Below, one piece after another: positions 44,431-55,300 of a stretch of DNA of 64,000 nt. The position numbers were made by a program, and so were the translations under genes. The DNA is from Pyrinomonadaceae bacterium (GTDB lineage: Bacteria; Acidobacteriota; Blastocatellia; Pyrinomonadales; Pyrinomonadaceae). The notes beneath the pieces are model-generated. The model worked only from the letters and a program-made list of their open reading frames with translations. It was not told the DNA's origin and searched no databases. Location of the stretch: assembly GCA_028284415.1 (NCBI GenBank), contig JANQRU010000004.1, forward strand, positions 1,426,001 through 1,490,000, given 5' to 3'. Each line of letters opens with the position of its first letter. Positions within the stretch are counted from its first letter, which is position 1.

Positions 44431-47256
44431 ATGCATCGGATAGGGTATTTGGTAGTTTTAGTTTTTTTGCTAACAGGGTTTGTCTTTGGTAAGACAAATG
44501 ACGGAAACATAACAGGTCAGGTCAAAGATGTTGCGGGGGCTATAGTTGTTGGAGCAACTGTAACCGTAACCGACGGAAAAGATTTTACGAGAACGACACA
44601 GACAAATGAGGTCGGCGAATTTAATTTTAAGGGATTGCCTTACGGAACATATACTGTCAAGGCAGAAAATTCAGGCTTTGCGATCTATGAAAATTCGGAA
44701 GTTAAAGTCTCATCTAGTCAAAAGCAATCTCTAGATATTGTTTTGACACTTGAAACATTTGAGGCACAAGTAACCGTTACAAATGAAAATACGGTTGATA
44801 CATCGCCGGATTCAAATGCAAGTGCGATAGTCCTGAAAGAGGAAGATATAGAGGTTTTGCCAGATGATGAAGAAGATTTAGCCGATGCATTGCGGGCTTT
44901 GGCGGGACCTTCAGCCGGACCAAATGGTGGTGGAATTTACATTGATGGATTTTCAGGCGGAAACATACCGCCGCGCGATACGATACGAGAGATTCGCATA
45001 AACTCCAATCCATTTTCATCAGAATACGACCGCTTGGGCTTTGGACGAATCGAAATTTTAACAAAGCCGGGAAGCGATAGTTTTCGTGGTTCGGTTGAAA
45101 TGGAGTTTGAAGATGAAGCATTAAATTCACGCAATCCATTTTTAGGAAATCGTCCATCGTTTCAAAGGCGTGAATATGAAGCCAGATTGAGTGGTCCACT
45201 TATAAAGAATAAAGCGTCATTTTTCTTTAATTTTGAACGGGAAGACACAGACAGCAATGCTTTCATAAACGCACTCGTTCTTGATCCAAACCTAAATCCA
45301 ATTCAAATACAAAGAGCTATTCCCTTACCAAACTCAGAAATGAGTTTCGATCCGCGAATCGATTATCAGATAAACGAAAACAACACTTTGATCGCAAGGT
45401 ACAGTTTTGAACGCAATACACGCGAAAATGCAGGTTTAGGTGGTTTTAACTTGGAATCAAGAGCTTTTAATAGTGAAAGCACCGACCAATCTCTGCGTGT
45501 AACCGAAACAGCAATTCTCAATGACAGAACAGTCAATGAAGCACGTTTTCAATATATACGACGAAGAACTTCTGATGAAGGTGGAGTTGATCTGCCGACG
45601 ATACGTGTGCTTGATGCATTCACGGGCGGCGGTGCAAATATAGGATTAGCTTTTGCAAATGAAGACCGTTATGAATTTCAGAATTACACTTCATTTTTAC
45701 TTGACCAGCACTCTTTGAAAGTTGGTGGGCAGGTAAGACACTCAAAACTTCTCAACGCTTCACCAAATAATTTTGCAGGCACTTTTACTTTTACAAGTTT
45801 GGATCAATATCGCCAAGCGATACTCGGAAGTGCGATTCCGACGCAATTTACGATTGCTGGAGGCGATCCTGAAGCAGGAGTTTCACAAACGGATTATGCT
45901 CTGTTTGTGCAAGATGATTGGCGTTTGAATCCCGGTTTAACACTGTCATTTGGATTGCGGTATGAGAATCAAACCAATATATCAAGCAATGCTAATTTCG
46001 CTCCGCGATTTGGTTTTGCCTACGCTCCGGGAGCAAACGGTAGCGGCAGACCGAAAACAGTTATTCGCGGTGGTTTCGGAGTTTTCTACAGCCGTTTTAA
46101 TGAAGGTTTAACTCTACAAGCAAGACGTTTTAATGGAATTAATCAACAAAGATTTATTATTGAAGATCCGACCATTCTAGGAAACGTAATTTTCGCACAA
46201 AATGGTGTTTCAAATGTTCCGACGATTGATCAGCTTTCGACTTTTGCACAACCGCAAACGACAAGAATCGTTTCGCCCGAGCTTGATGCTCCTTACACAA
46301 CACAGCTTGCGGTAAGCGTCGAAAGACAATTACCGTTTAGCACCACATTCTCGGCAACATATATAAACGCACAGACACGCCGTTTGTTACGTTCAAGGAA
46401 CATCAACGCTCCTCTAAATGGTGTGCGTCCGCTGCCGAATCAAGGAAATATTTTCCAATATGAATCAACCGGAAAATTTGTCCAGAATCAACTGATATTT
46501 AACCTGCGAACGAGATTCAGTAAATATTCAATTTTCGCAAATTATTCCTTAAATGATGCGAAAAGCGACACGGATGGAGCAGGAACTTTTCCAATTAACC
46601 AATATGACTTAAGTGGTGAATATGGTCGTTCAATTCTTGATTCGACACATCGCTTCATAATGGGAGCAAGTTACAGTGCACCTTGGAATGTTCGCATACG
46701 CCCATTTATAGTTTTCCGTTCGGGAGCACCGTTTAATATCACAAACGGAATAGATTCTAATGGTGATACATTATTTACGGAGCGTCCGACTTTTGCACAA
46801 CTTTCAACACGCTGTAGCACACTCGGTTTAAATGATCCTTTCTGTGATGTTTCAGGTGTTTCTGATTTGAATCAGACAATCCCTAGAAACTACGGAACTT
46901 CGCCGGACTTTTTCATAGTTAATTTGCGTACCAGCAAGAAGTTTGAATTTGGCACACGCAATGGCGGTAATAATTCATCCGCTAATAACCGTCGCAGAGG
47001 CGGACGCTTCGGCGGTCCGTTTGGTGGCGGCAGACGCGGCAGAGGCGGAGGTGGTAGCGATAGCCGTTACTCCTTGGAATTTACAGTTCAGGTTCGCAAT
47101 ATTTTCAACCGAACAAATTTAAGTGCTCCCGTTGGTAACTTAAATTCGCCATTTTTCGGTCAATCCCTTTCGACATTTGGAGGATTTGGATTCGGTCGAG
47201 GAAGTTCAGTCGGTGGAAACCGCCGAGTTGAGTTAGAGGTGGAATTTGAATTTTAA
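44431..47256 (+). CDS. TonB-dependent receptor-like outer-membrane protein with carboxypeptidase-regulatory domain
   Basis: 941 residues. The signal peptide ends FVFGK. Residues about 25-110 are the CarboxypepD_reg-like beta domain (GNITGQVKDVAGAIVVGATVTVTD). A plug-like region follows (about 130-220, IYIDGFSGGN, SSEYDRLGFGRIEI), then a long 22-strand-type barrel ending VELEVEFEF with the C-terminal phenylalanine expected of outer-membrane proteins. It likely transports or binds large nutrients. A loop near residue 850-875 is extraordinarily Gly/Arg-rich (RRRGGRFGGPFGGGRRGRGGG). It has its own terminator and lies just before the protease block. Confidence 0.9.
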   Translation: MHRIGYLVVLVFLLTGFVFGKTNDGNITGQVKDVAGAIVVGATVTVTDGKDFTRTTQTNEVGEFNFKGLPYGTYTVKAENSGFAIYENSEVKVSSSQKQSLDIVLTLETFEAQVTVTNENTVDTSPDSNASAIVLKEEDIEVLPDDEEDLADALRALAGPSAGPNGGGIYIDGFSGGNIPPRDTIREIRINSNPFSSEYDRLGFGRIEILTKPGSDSFRGSVEMEFEDEALNSRNPFLGNRPSFQRREYEARLSGPLIKNKASFFFNFEREDTDSNAFINALVLDPNLNPIQIQRAIPLPNSEMSFDPRIDYQINENNTLIARYSFERNTRENAGLGGFNLESRAFNSESTDQSLRVTETAILNDRTVNEARFQYIRRRTSDEGGVDLPTIRVLDAFTGGGANIGLAFANEDRYEFQNYTSFLLDQHSLKVGGQVRHSKLLNASPNNFAGTFTFTSLDQYRQAILGSAIPTQFTIAGGDPEAGVSQTDYALFVQDDWRLNPGLTLSFGLRYENQTNISSNANFAPRFGFAYAPGANGSGRPKTVIRGGFGVFYSRFNEGLTLQARRFNGINQQRFIIEDPTILGNVIFAQNGVSNVPTIDQLSTFAQPQTTRIVSPELDAPYTTQLAVSVERQLPFSTTFSATYINAQTRRLLRSRNINAPLNGVRPLPNQGNIFQYESTGKFVQNQLIFNLRTRFSKYSIFANYSLNDAKSDTDGAGTFPINQYDLSGEYGRSILDSTHRFIMGASYSAPWNVRIRPFIVFRSGAPFNITNGIDSNGDTLFTERPTFAQLSTRCSTLGLNDPFCDVSGVSDLNQTIPRNYGTSPDFFIVNLRTSKKFEFGTRNGGNNSSANNRRRGGRFGGPFGGGRRGRGGGGSDSRYSLEFTVQVRNIFNRTNLSAPVGNLNSPFFGQSLSTFGGFGFGRGSSVGGNRRVELEVEFEF

Positions 47257-47288
47257 TTTGTAAGTAACATAAAAACTACTACATAACC

Positions 47289-47333
47289 AAAAAGTAAAAC
47301 GCTATCTGAATCAGGTAGCGTTTTACTTTTTTT
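47289..47333 (+). terminator. terminator of the TonB-type receptor gene
   Basis: AAAGTAAAACGCTA pairs with TAGCGTTTTACTTT around a short TCTGAATCAGG loop, followed by T-rich sequence, 32 bp after the stop codon. Confidence 0.88.
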
Positions 47334-47475
47334 ATTGTGGTGATTTAATTTCTAGCTTCTTGATTCAAATAACTGAATAATGTTCGCAATTAAGAAATTT
47401 GCGAAACTTCACAAAAAGATTTAACGTAGAGTCTATTGAAACAACCTAAATTTTAAACATTAAAGCACCAAATCA

Positions 47476-48933
47476 ATGAAATCCACTTTTATTAAGAGAG
47501 CAGTGTTTGCTGCTATTCTTGCGTTAGTATTAGCCAATTTTTCTAATGCTCAGATCTCGTTTGCCTCAAATCAAGCACAATTAAATTACTCTGGCAATAA
47601 CCTCCAAGTAGAAAAGAAAAATGTTCAGGCACATATGGAGTTTTTGGCAAGCGATGCTTTGCAGGGGCGTGGGAGCGGAACACAGTTTGAGCTGTTGACA
47701 GGAAAATATCTCGCGTCGCAAATGCAGCAGTTTGGTGTTGAACCCGCCGGCGACACAGATAAATCGGGCAAGAAAACTTTTATTCAGACAATCAATATCT
47801 CACGCAATAGTTTTGCCGAAGCACCAAAATTAAATTACACAGCAAATGGTTCAAGCATCAGTCTTGAACACGGAAAGCAGATGATTGTTTTTCGTATGCT
47901 TGCAGAAAAAATCGGTGGCGAGCTTCAAAAATTAAAAGTGGGTGAAAAGCCTCAAAAAGGCAAAATTGCACTATTAAGACAAAGCGGAAGAACACAAAAC
48001 TTGATGCGAAGTTTGGGCGAACTTCTTGACAGCGGAGCGGCAGCAGTTCTCGTTGAGGAAAATCCACAGATTCGGGCAGGTTGGAATAGATTTGCTGCCC
48101 GAAAAGTATCTTTCACAGCATTTGAAAAACAAACGGGAAATTTTTCGACTGCTTTGATTTTTATTGATAAGAATTCCGCAGAAAAATTATCAGAAGTCGC
48201 AGACGGAACGCAGATAAAAATTGGTGGTCGTTTGGGTAAACCGCAAACGCGGCAAACCTGGAATTCGGTTGGAATGATAAAGGGAAGTGACCCAAAACTC
48301 TCTTCCGAAGTGATTCTGCTTTCAGCCCACATGGATCATGTCGGAGTTCGTCCAAATACTCCCGGCGATGACAAGATTTTTAATGGTGCTGATGATGATG
48401 CTTCGGGGTGCATTGCTGTTTTAGAACTTGCACGCGTGCTAGCCAGTGGAAAACGTCCAAAGAGAACGGTCTATTTTGCATTTTTCGGAAGTGAAGAGGC
48501 AGGCGGCTTTGGTTCAAAGTATTTTGTTAACAATTTGCCGTTTCCAAAACATAAATTCATTGCAAATTTGCAATTTGAGATGATCGGTCGTCCAGATGCA
48601 AAAGTTGGCAAAGATGAACTTTGGCTGACCGGATTTGATAGGTCAAACTTGGGTGTAACGTTAGCCAAAAAGGGAGCTAAGTTAGTAAATGACCCGCATC
48701 CCGAACAAAATTTTTTCCGCCGTTCGGATAATTACACGCTTGCCAAAGAAGGCATTATCGCTCACACAGTTTCAAGTTTTGGTCTGCACAAAGATTATCA
48801 TCAACCCAGTGATGAATATGACACGATAGATTTTAATCATATGACTCAAGCAATTAATTCAATGATTAAGCCGATTCAATGGCTAACAAATTCGGATTTT
48901 AAGCCGACTTGGTATGAAGGAAAGAAACCATAA
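47476..48933 (+). CDS. secreted M28 family aminopeptidase with PA-type insertion
   Basis: 485 residues with a signal peptide ending FSNAQ. The zinc-peptidase core is clear: SAHMDHVG (first histidine ligand), NGADDDASG (bridging Asp), FFGSEEAGGFGS (Glu base and Glu ligand), and a late HTVSSFGLHKDYHQPSDEYD (last histidine). Residues about 125-265, between the start of the domain and the first ligand, resemble a protease-associated insertion. It trims N-terminal residues from peptides outside the cytoplasm. It is the first gene of a run with the two tricorn-like proteases, 36 bp apart. Confidence 0.9.
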   Translation: MKSTFIKRAVFAAILALVLANFSNAQISFASNQAQLNYSGNNLQVEKKNVQAHMEFLASDALQGRGSGTQFELLTGKYLASQMQQFGVEPAGDTDKSGKKTFIQTINISRNSFAEAPKLNYTANGSSISLEHGKQMIVFRMLAEKIGGELQKLKVGEKPQKGKIALLRQSGRTQNLMRSLGELLDSGAAAVLVEENPQIRAGWNRFAARKVSFTAFEKQTGNFSTALIFIDKNSAEKLSEVADGTQIKIGGRLGKPQTRQTWNSVGMIKGSDPKLSSEVILLSAHMDHVGVRPNTPGDDKIFNGADDDASGCIAVLELARVLASGKRPKRTVYFAFFGSEEAGGFGSKYFVNNLPFPKHKFIANLQFEMIGRPDAKVGKDELWLTGFDRSNLGVTLAKKGAKLVNDPHPEQNFFRRSDNYTLAKEGIIAHTVSSFGLHKDYHQPSDEYDTIDFNHMTQAINSMIKPIQWLTNSDFKPTWYEGKKP

Positions 48934-48969
48934 ATTTGGTTCAGAGGAAGTTTACAGGAGAGAGATTTA

Positions 48970-51900
48970 ATGAAACGTTTAACCTTAATTTTTTTAGCTT
49001 TAATTATTAGTGTTGGGAGTATTTTTGCTCAAAATAACCCGACGCTTTTTCGTCAGCCGACAATCAGCAAAGATCAGATCGTTTTTGTTTATGCGGGTGA
49101 TCTTTGGTCTGTTTCCAGAAATGGCGGTAACGCAACGCGTCTGACAACGGGGGTTGGTATTGAAAACAATCCGCATTTTTCGCCTGATGGACGATGGGTT
49201 GCTTTTACGGGGCAATACGATGGTAATACGGATGTATTCGTCGTCTCGTCAGATGGTGGAGTTCCCAAACGTCTGACTTATCATCCCGCACCTGATGTTG
49301 TTTCCGGTTGGACGGACGATGGGAAAAACATTCTCTTTACTTCAAGGCGTGTGAGTTATGCAAATTTTGCAAGGCTTTACAAAATCGGAACGGATGGTAG
49401 CGGAATGCCTGAAGAAATGCCTCTACCAATGGTAAACAATGCGGATATGTCACCAAGCGGAACTCATGTCGCTTACGAACCACTCTCACAATGGCAAGGT
49501 GATTGGAAATACTATAAGGGCGGACAAACTCAGCCGATCTGGATTGCAAGACTTTCCGATTCTTCCATCGAAAAACTTCCAAGAGACAATTCTAACGATA
49601 AGCAACCAATGTGGATTGGTGACAAGATTTATTTTCTTTCAGACAGAGATAACGGCATCACTACGCTTTTCTGCTATGACACCAAATCTAAAAAAGTTGA
49701 AAAGATTATTAACAATGACGGACTCGATATTAAATCAGCTTCGGCAAACGGGAACGACATTGTTTATGAGCAGTTCGGCTCAATTTACACATTAAAAGCT
49801 GGTTCAAAGAAAGCGAAAAAAGTAAATATACGGGTTGCCGGGGATTTTCCGGGTGTTCGTCCGAGATTTGTAAACGTCGGTAATAGAATTTCAAACACAG
49901 GATTATCACCGACCGGAGCAAGAGCAATTTTTGAAGCTCGGGGGGAGATATTTTCTGCACCTGCTGCTAAAGGAAATGCGAGAAATTTGACAAATACGAC
50001 GGCTGTGATGGAACGCGATCCAGCTTGGTCGCCTGATGGAAAACACATCGCATATTTCTCAGATGAATCCGGCGAATATATGCTCCATTTGGAAGATCAA
50101 ACTGGAATGGGGGATGTTAAAAAGATGAAGCTAGGCGATAAACCGGGCTTTTTCTTTAATCCAACTTGGTCACCTGACAGCAAGAAAATTGCTTACTTAG
50201 ATCAGCAGATAAGCCTCTGGTATTTAGATGTTGAGTCGGGCAAAAACACCAAAGTTGACACAAATCCAATCGGTGTTCGCAATAATGTTTTAGTTCCTTC
50301 ATGGTCACCTGATAGCAAATGGATCGCATATTCAAAGCAGATGGAAAATCGTCTGCGTGCAGTTTTCCTTTATTCTTTAGACACCAATAAAGCGAATCAA
50401 ATCACCGATGGGTTAGCTGATACGCATTATGTTGTTTTCGACAAAAGCGGAAAATATTTATATTTGACGGCGAGCACAGACGTTGGACCAACTATCAGTT
50501 TCGCAGACCTTTCGGGAATCGCTCATCAAGTTTCGCATTCGGTTTATATGGTTGTGCTTCCAAACAATATACCATCACCATTTGCTCCTGAAAGTGATGA
50601 AGAGAAAGTTAAACCGGCAGAAAAGCCAAAGCCGAAAGCTAAACCAACTGATAAACCTGCTGACAAAAAGCAAGCCAAACCTGCGGCGGATAAAGCAAAA
50701 GCTAAAAAGCCAAAGTCGAAAGAACCAAAGCCGATTCGCATTGATTTGAAGGATATTGACCAAAGAATTATTTCAATTCCACAAATTCCAACGCGAAACT
50801 TTAACGGACTTTATGCAGGAAAAGCCGGAACGCTTTATTTGACAGAAATTCCAAGAGCACCACAAGCACCGGGGCAGTTTGGTTTGACACTTCACAAGTT
50901 CGATTTGAAAAAACGCAAACTTGATACGCCAAAACGCGGGATCAACGGCTTTACGCTTTCGGCTGACGGAAGCAAGATGATGTTTAACCAACGTCGTTCG
51001 TGGTTTATCATTTCAACGATCCGTCCAAGCCGACCGGGACAAGGTCGTGTAAAAACAAACGAAATGCAGGCTCGTGTTGATCCGCGTGCTGAATGGAAGC
51101 AGATGTTTGATGAAGTCTGGCGTGGACAGAGAGATTTTTTCTATGATCCGGGTACACACGGGCTTGATATTGAAAAAGCAAAACGTCTTTATTCTCCATA
51201 TCTAAATGCAATCTCTCACCGCGAAGATTTAAATTATTTGTTCCGCGAAATGCTTAATCAAATCAGCGTTGGGCATATGTATATTGGCGGCGGTGATATT
51301 GAGCGTCCGCGATTTGTTCGTGGTGGATTGCTCGGTGCGGATTACAAAATCGAAAATGGTCGCTATCGCTTTACGAGAGTTTACAACGGCGAAAACTGGA
51401 ATCCGAGACTGCGTGCTCCTCTGACCGCACCGGGAGTAAATGTCAAAGCAGGCGAATACTTGTTGGCGGTTAATGGTCGTGAAGTAAAGTCAACGGACAA
51501 TCTTTTCCAATTTTTCGAAAACACTGCCAACAAACAAGTATTAATAAAAGTCGGATCAAATCCTGATGGAACTAAGTCGCGTGAAGTAACGGTTGTTCCC
51601 ACAGCAAATGAAACCGGCTTGAGAAATCTTGCTTGGATTGAAGGAAATCGTCGCAAAGTTGACAAAATAAGCGGTGGGAAACTCGCATACATTTACGTTC
51701 CGAATACAGGCGGTCCCGGATTTACAAGTTTCAACCGATATTTCTTTTCACAAACCAATAAACAAGGAGCGGTAATTGACGAGCGGTTCAATGGTGGCGG
51801 TTTGTTAGCTGATTATGTTGCGGATCTTTCAACCCGTCAGCAGTACGCAAAAATTGCTTTCCGAGATGGTGTTGATTGGAATGTTCCGGCAGGTGCAATT

Positions 51901-52311
51901 TATGGACCAAAAGCAATGCTCATCAATGAACTTGCGGGTTCGGGTGGTGATGCGATGCCTTGGTTCTTTAAGCTGGCAAATGCAGGTCCGCTCATCGGTA
52001 AGAGGACTTGGGGCGGTTTGATTGCTGCGTTTGGAATTCCAACACTGATGGACGGCGGAAGCATACGTTCTCCAAACGGTGCAGTTTATGGGCTTAATGG
52101 TGAATGGGAAGTTGAAAACTACGGTGTTGCACCTGACATTGAGGTTGAATACGATCCAGCCGAATGGCGAAAGGGACGCGACCCACAGCTTGAAAGAGCA
52201 GTTAGTTATTTGATGGAGGAACTGAAAAAGAATCCACCAAAAACATATAAACGCCCTGCCTATCCTGATTTTCACAAAGGAAGAAAGTTAGGAAAGGGAA
52301 GAACGCCGTAA
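48970..52311 (+). CDS. secreted tricorn-like S41 protease, copy 1
   Basis: 1113 residues with a signal peptide ending GSIFAQ. The first 550 residues are two PD40 beta-propellers with SPDG turns (FSPDGRWVAFTGQYDGNTDVFV near 70-91, WSPDGKHIAYFSDESGEY near 355). A Lys/Pro-rich linker (about 545-595) follows, then the C-terminal S41 part: a helical domain, a PDZ domain (about 810-890) and the catalytic core with VIDERFNGGG and the nucleophile serine in ELAGSGGDAMPW. Tricorn proteases cut peptides to short fragments that aminopeptidases finish. GGAGAG precedes ATG 48970. Confidence 0.92.
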   Translation: MKRLTLIFLALIISVGSIFAQNNPTLFRQPTISKDQIVFVYAGDLWSVSRNGGNATRLTTGVGIENNPHFSPDGRWVAFTGQYDGNTDVFVVSSDGGVPKRLTYHPAPDVVSGWTDDGKNILFTSRRVSYANFARLYKIGTDGSGMPEEMPLPMVNNADMSPSGTHVAYEPLSQWQGDWKYYKGGQTQPIWIARLSDSSIEKLPRDNSNDKQPMWIGDKIYFLSDRDNGITTLFCYDTKSKKVEKIINNDGLDIKSASANGNDIVYEQFGSIYTLKAGSKKAKKVNIRVAGDFPGVRPRFVNVGNRISNTGLSPTGARAIFEARGEIFSAPAAKGNARNLTNTTAVMERDPAWSPDGKHIAYFSDESGEYMLHLEDQTGMGDVKKMKLGDKPGFFFNPTWSPDSKKIAYLDQQISLWYLDVESGKNTKVDTNPIGVRNNVLVPSWSPDSKWIAYSKQMENRLRAVFLYSLDTNKANQITDGLADTHYVVFDKSGKYLYLTASTDVGPTISFADLSGIAHQVSHSVYMVVLPNNIPSPFAPESDEEKVKPAEKPKPKAKPTDKPADKKQAKPAADKAKAKKPKSKEPKPIRIDLKDIDQRIISIPQIPTRNFNGLYAGKAGTLYLTEIPRAPQAPGQFGLTLHKFDLKKRKLDTPKRGINGFTLSADGSKMMFNQRRSWFIISTIRPSRPGQGRVKTNEMQARVDPRAEWKQMFDEVWRGQRDFFYDPGTHGLDIEKAKRLYSPYLNAISHREDLNYLFREMLNQISVGHMYIGGGDIERPRFVRGGLLGADYKIENGRYRFTRVYNGENWNPRLRAPLTAPGVNVKAGEYLLAVNGREVKSTDNLFQFFENTANKQVLIKVGSNPDGTKSREVTVVPTANETGLRNLAWIEGNRRKVDKISGGKLAYIYVPNTGGPGFTSFNRYFFSQTNKQGAVIDERFNGGGLLADYVADLSTRQQYAKIAFRDGVDWNVPAGAIYGPKAMLINELAGSGGDAMPWFFKLANAGPLIGKRTWGGLIAAFGIPTLMDGGSIRSPNGAVYGLNGEWEVENYGVAPDIEVEYDPAEWRKGRDPQLERAVSYLMEELKKNPPKTYKRPAYPDFHKGRKLGKGRTP

Positions 52312-52322
52312 GAAAATTCAAA

Positions 52323-52366
52323 GTTCAAGATTTCAAACTTTAGAGGTTGAATTTGAAATCTTGAAC
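52323..52366 (+). other. perfect 15-bp inverted repeat between the tricorn-like genes
   Basis: The two 15-bp arms GTTCAAGATTTCAAA and TTTGAAATCTTGAAC are separated by 14 nt. No T-tract follows. It lies between the stop of copy 1 and the ribosome binding site GGAGAG of copy 2. It could stabilise the upstream transcript, act as a processing site or bind a regulator. Confidence 0.75.
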
Positions 52367-52394
52367 TCTCAAGAAGTATTTGCAGGAGAGATAA

Positions 52395-55300
52395 ATGAAA
52401 AGAGTCATTTTAATTACATTGATTTTGCTGGTTGCTTTTGCAACTTTTGGTTTTGCCCAAAGCGGTAAACCGATGATTTTTCGACAGCCGACGATGAATA
52501 AAAAACACATTGTTTTTTCATTTGCCGGGGATTTATGGAAAGTTCCTCGCTCGGGTGGAAAGGCAATTCGTCTGACGAGCGGAACGGGTACGGAATCGAG
52601 TCCGCTGTTTTCGCCGGACGGAAGCCAAATAGCCTTTACGGGACAATATGATGGTAATACGGATGTATTTGTAATCCCTGCAAATGGTGGAGTTCCGAAA
52701 AGAATAACTTACCATCCGGGGAATGATGGGGTTATTGGTTGGTCAAATGATGGACAATCTCTAATGTTTCTTTCAACCCGTACATCAAGTATGCCTCTGC
52801 CGAAGATGTATAAAATTTCTGTTAGCGGACAGGGGATGCCTGAAGAATTACCTTTTCCGATGGCAGGCGGTGCGGCTTCGCTTTCGCCAGACGGTTCTAA
52901 ATTAGCCTATATGCCACTTGCTCCTGCATTTGCTCAATGGAAACTCTATCGAGGTGGACGCACGACGAAAATCTGGATCGGTAATTTAAGTGATTCGAGT
53001 GTTGTTGAAATTCCACGCAAAAACTCAAATGACTTTACGCCGATGTGGATGGGCGACAAAATCTATTTTCTTTCCGATCGTAACGATAAAAACGTAACGC
53101 TTTATTCCTATGACGTTCGCTCAAAGCGCGTAAAAGAAGAAGTTAAAAATAACAGTTACGATTTGAAATCAGCTTCGGCAGGACCTGATGGAATAGTTTA
53201 TGAGCAGTTTGGCTCAATTAATATATTTGATACAAAATCGGGCAAAACAAACAAAGTAAACATTCAGTTAGTTGGTGATTTTCCGGAAGTTCGACCACGT
53301 TTTGAAAGAGTCGCTCGCAGAGTTTCAAATGTAGCAATTTCGCCAAACGGTGCAAGAGCGGTTTTCGAAGCGAGAGGCGAAATAATTTCCGTTCCTGCAA
53401 AAAAAGGAAATCCTAGAAACTTAACAAACACTTCGGGCGTTGCCGAACGTGATCCTGCTTGGTCACCGGATGGCAAATGGATTGCATACTTTTCCGATGA
53501 ATCAGGCGAATATGCTCTTCACATGCGGGATCAGACGGGAATGGGTGACGTTAAGAAAATCAGTCTTGGCAATCCTTCATCTTATTTTTATTCACCACAA
53601 TTTTCGCCTGACAGCAAGAAAATTATGTTCAGGGATAAGCGGCTGAATATTTGGTATTTGGATATTGCGACAAGTAAGCTAACCAAAGTTGACACAAACA
53701 GATATGAGAATCCGTTTCCTGTAATGTTTCCAACCTGGTCACACGACAGCAAGTGGATTACATACACAAAACAACTCAAAAACAGACTCGGCGCAGTCTT
53801 TGTTTATTCGCTTGTGACAGGAAAAGCAACTCAATTAACAGATGGTTTGAGTGATGCAAGATTTGCGGCTTTTGACCGAAGTGGGAAATATATCTATTTC
53901 ACTGCAAGTACAAATGCAGGACCAACGACAGGTTGGCTTGATATGTCGAGTTTTCCATTTCAAGTTACGCGAAGCGTCTATGCAATTGTTTTAGACGGGA
54001 AGGAAAAATCACCGCTTTCGCCAGAGAGTGATGAAGAAAAAATCAAGGAAGACAAACCAAAAACTCCGCCTAAAAAGCCAAAAGGACCACCGAAACCAAA
54101 AGATTTGAAAATTGATTTTGATGGAATTGATCAGAGAATCATTTCTCTACCTTTAGCCGCGAGAAATTATGTTGCGTTAGTTCCCGGTTTACCTGGTACG
54201 TTTTTCTTGTTTGAAGCAGTTCCCTCAAGCGGAACAACAAACGCTCCGAATGTTGGAGCTAATCTTCATAAGTTTGATTTAAAAACTAGAAGAGCAAGAA
54301 AAATTTATGATCGCGTAACGCAGTTTGATATTTCTGCTTCGGGGCAGCAAATGCTGATCGGACAATTCCCCGGACGCTTTACTATTGCTTCAACTGTTCG
54401 TCCAATGAAGCCCGGCGAAGGTGTTTTGAATACAAGTAGGATGGAGGTTCGAATAAATCCACGCGAAGAGTGGAAGCAAATGTATAAAGAAGCTTGGCGA
54501 ATCCAGCGAGATTTCTTCTACGATCCAAATTATCACGGCGTTGACATCAAAATGATGGAAAATCGCTATGAGCAATTCTTGGATGGAATTGTCAGCCGAA
54601 ATGATTTGAATCATCTTTTCCGCGAAATGCTTGGAAATATGACCGTGGGGCATCACAACACGGTCGGTGGTGATAGACCAACTCCCAGACGCTACTTAGG
54701 CGGATTGCTAGGAGCAGACTACAAAATCACAAACGGACGCTATCAATTTGCGAAGGTTTACAATGGTGAAAATTGGAATCCAAACTTGAGAGCACCTTTG
54801 ACTCAACCGGGATTAAATGTGAAAGAAGGTGAATATCTGTTGGCGGTTAATGGTCGTGAAATTAAATCAACCGACAATATTTATTCATTTTTTGAGCAGA
54901 CTGCCAACAGGCAGATCGTTATAAAAGTCGGGGCAAATCCCAATGGCACAAAATCAAGAAATATAACAGTTGTTCCCGTTGCTAATGAAGGTGCTTTACG
55001 ACGTCTGGACTGGATCGAGGGTAATCGCCGTAAAGTCAATGAATTAAGTAATGGACAGCTTGGCTATGTCTATCTGCCAAATACAGGCGGTGCGGGTTAT
55101 ACAAACTTTAACCGCTACTATTTTGCTCAAATTGACAAAAAAGGTGCGGTTATTGATGAGCGTTTCAACGGTGGTGGAACAGCGGCTGATTATTTTATCA
55201 GTTATATGACACGCCCTCTGATGAACTATTGGTCAACTCGTGAAGGAGATGATTTTACAACTCCGATCGGCTCGATTTATGGACCAAAAACAATGATTGT

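Noticed and set aside
48938-48947. GGTTCAGAGG repeated at 7983, 33520 (inverted) and 48938 as a regulatory element
   Set aside because: The three copies sit in unrelated contexts and share no flanking sequence; likely chance or ribosome-binding-like purine content.
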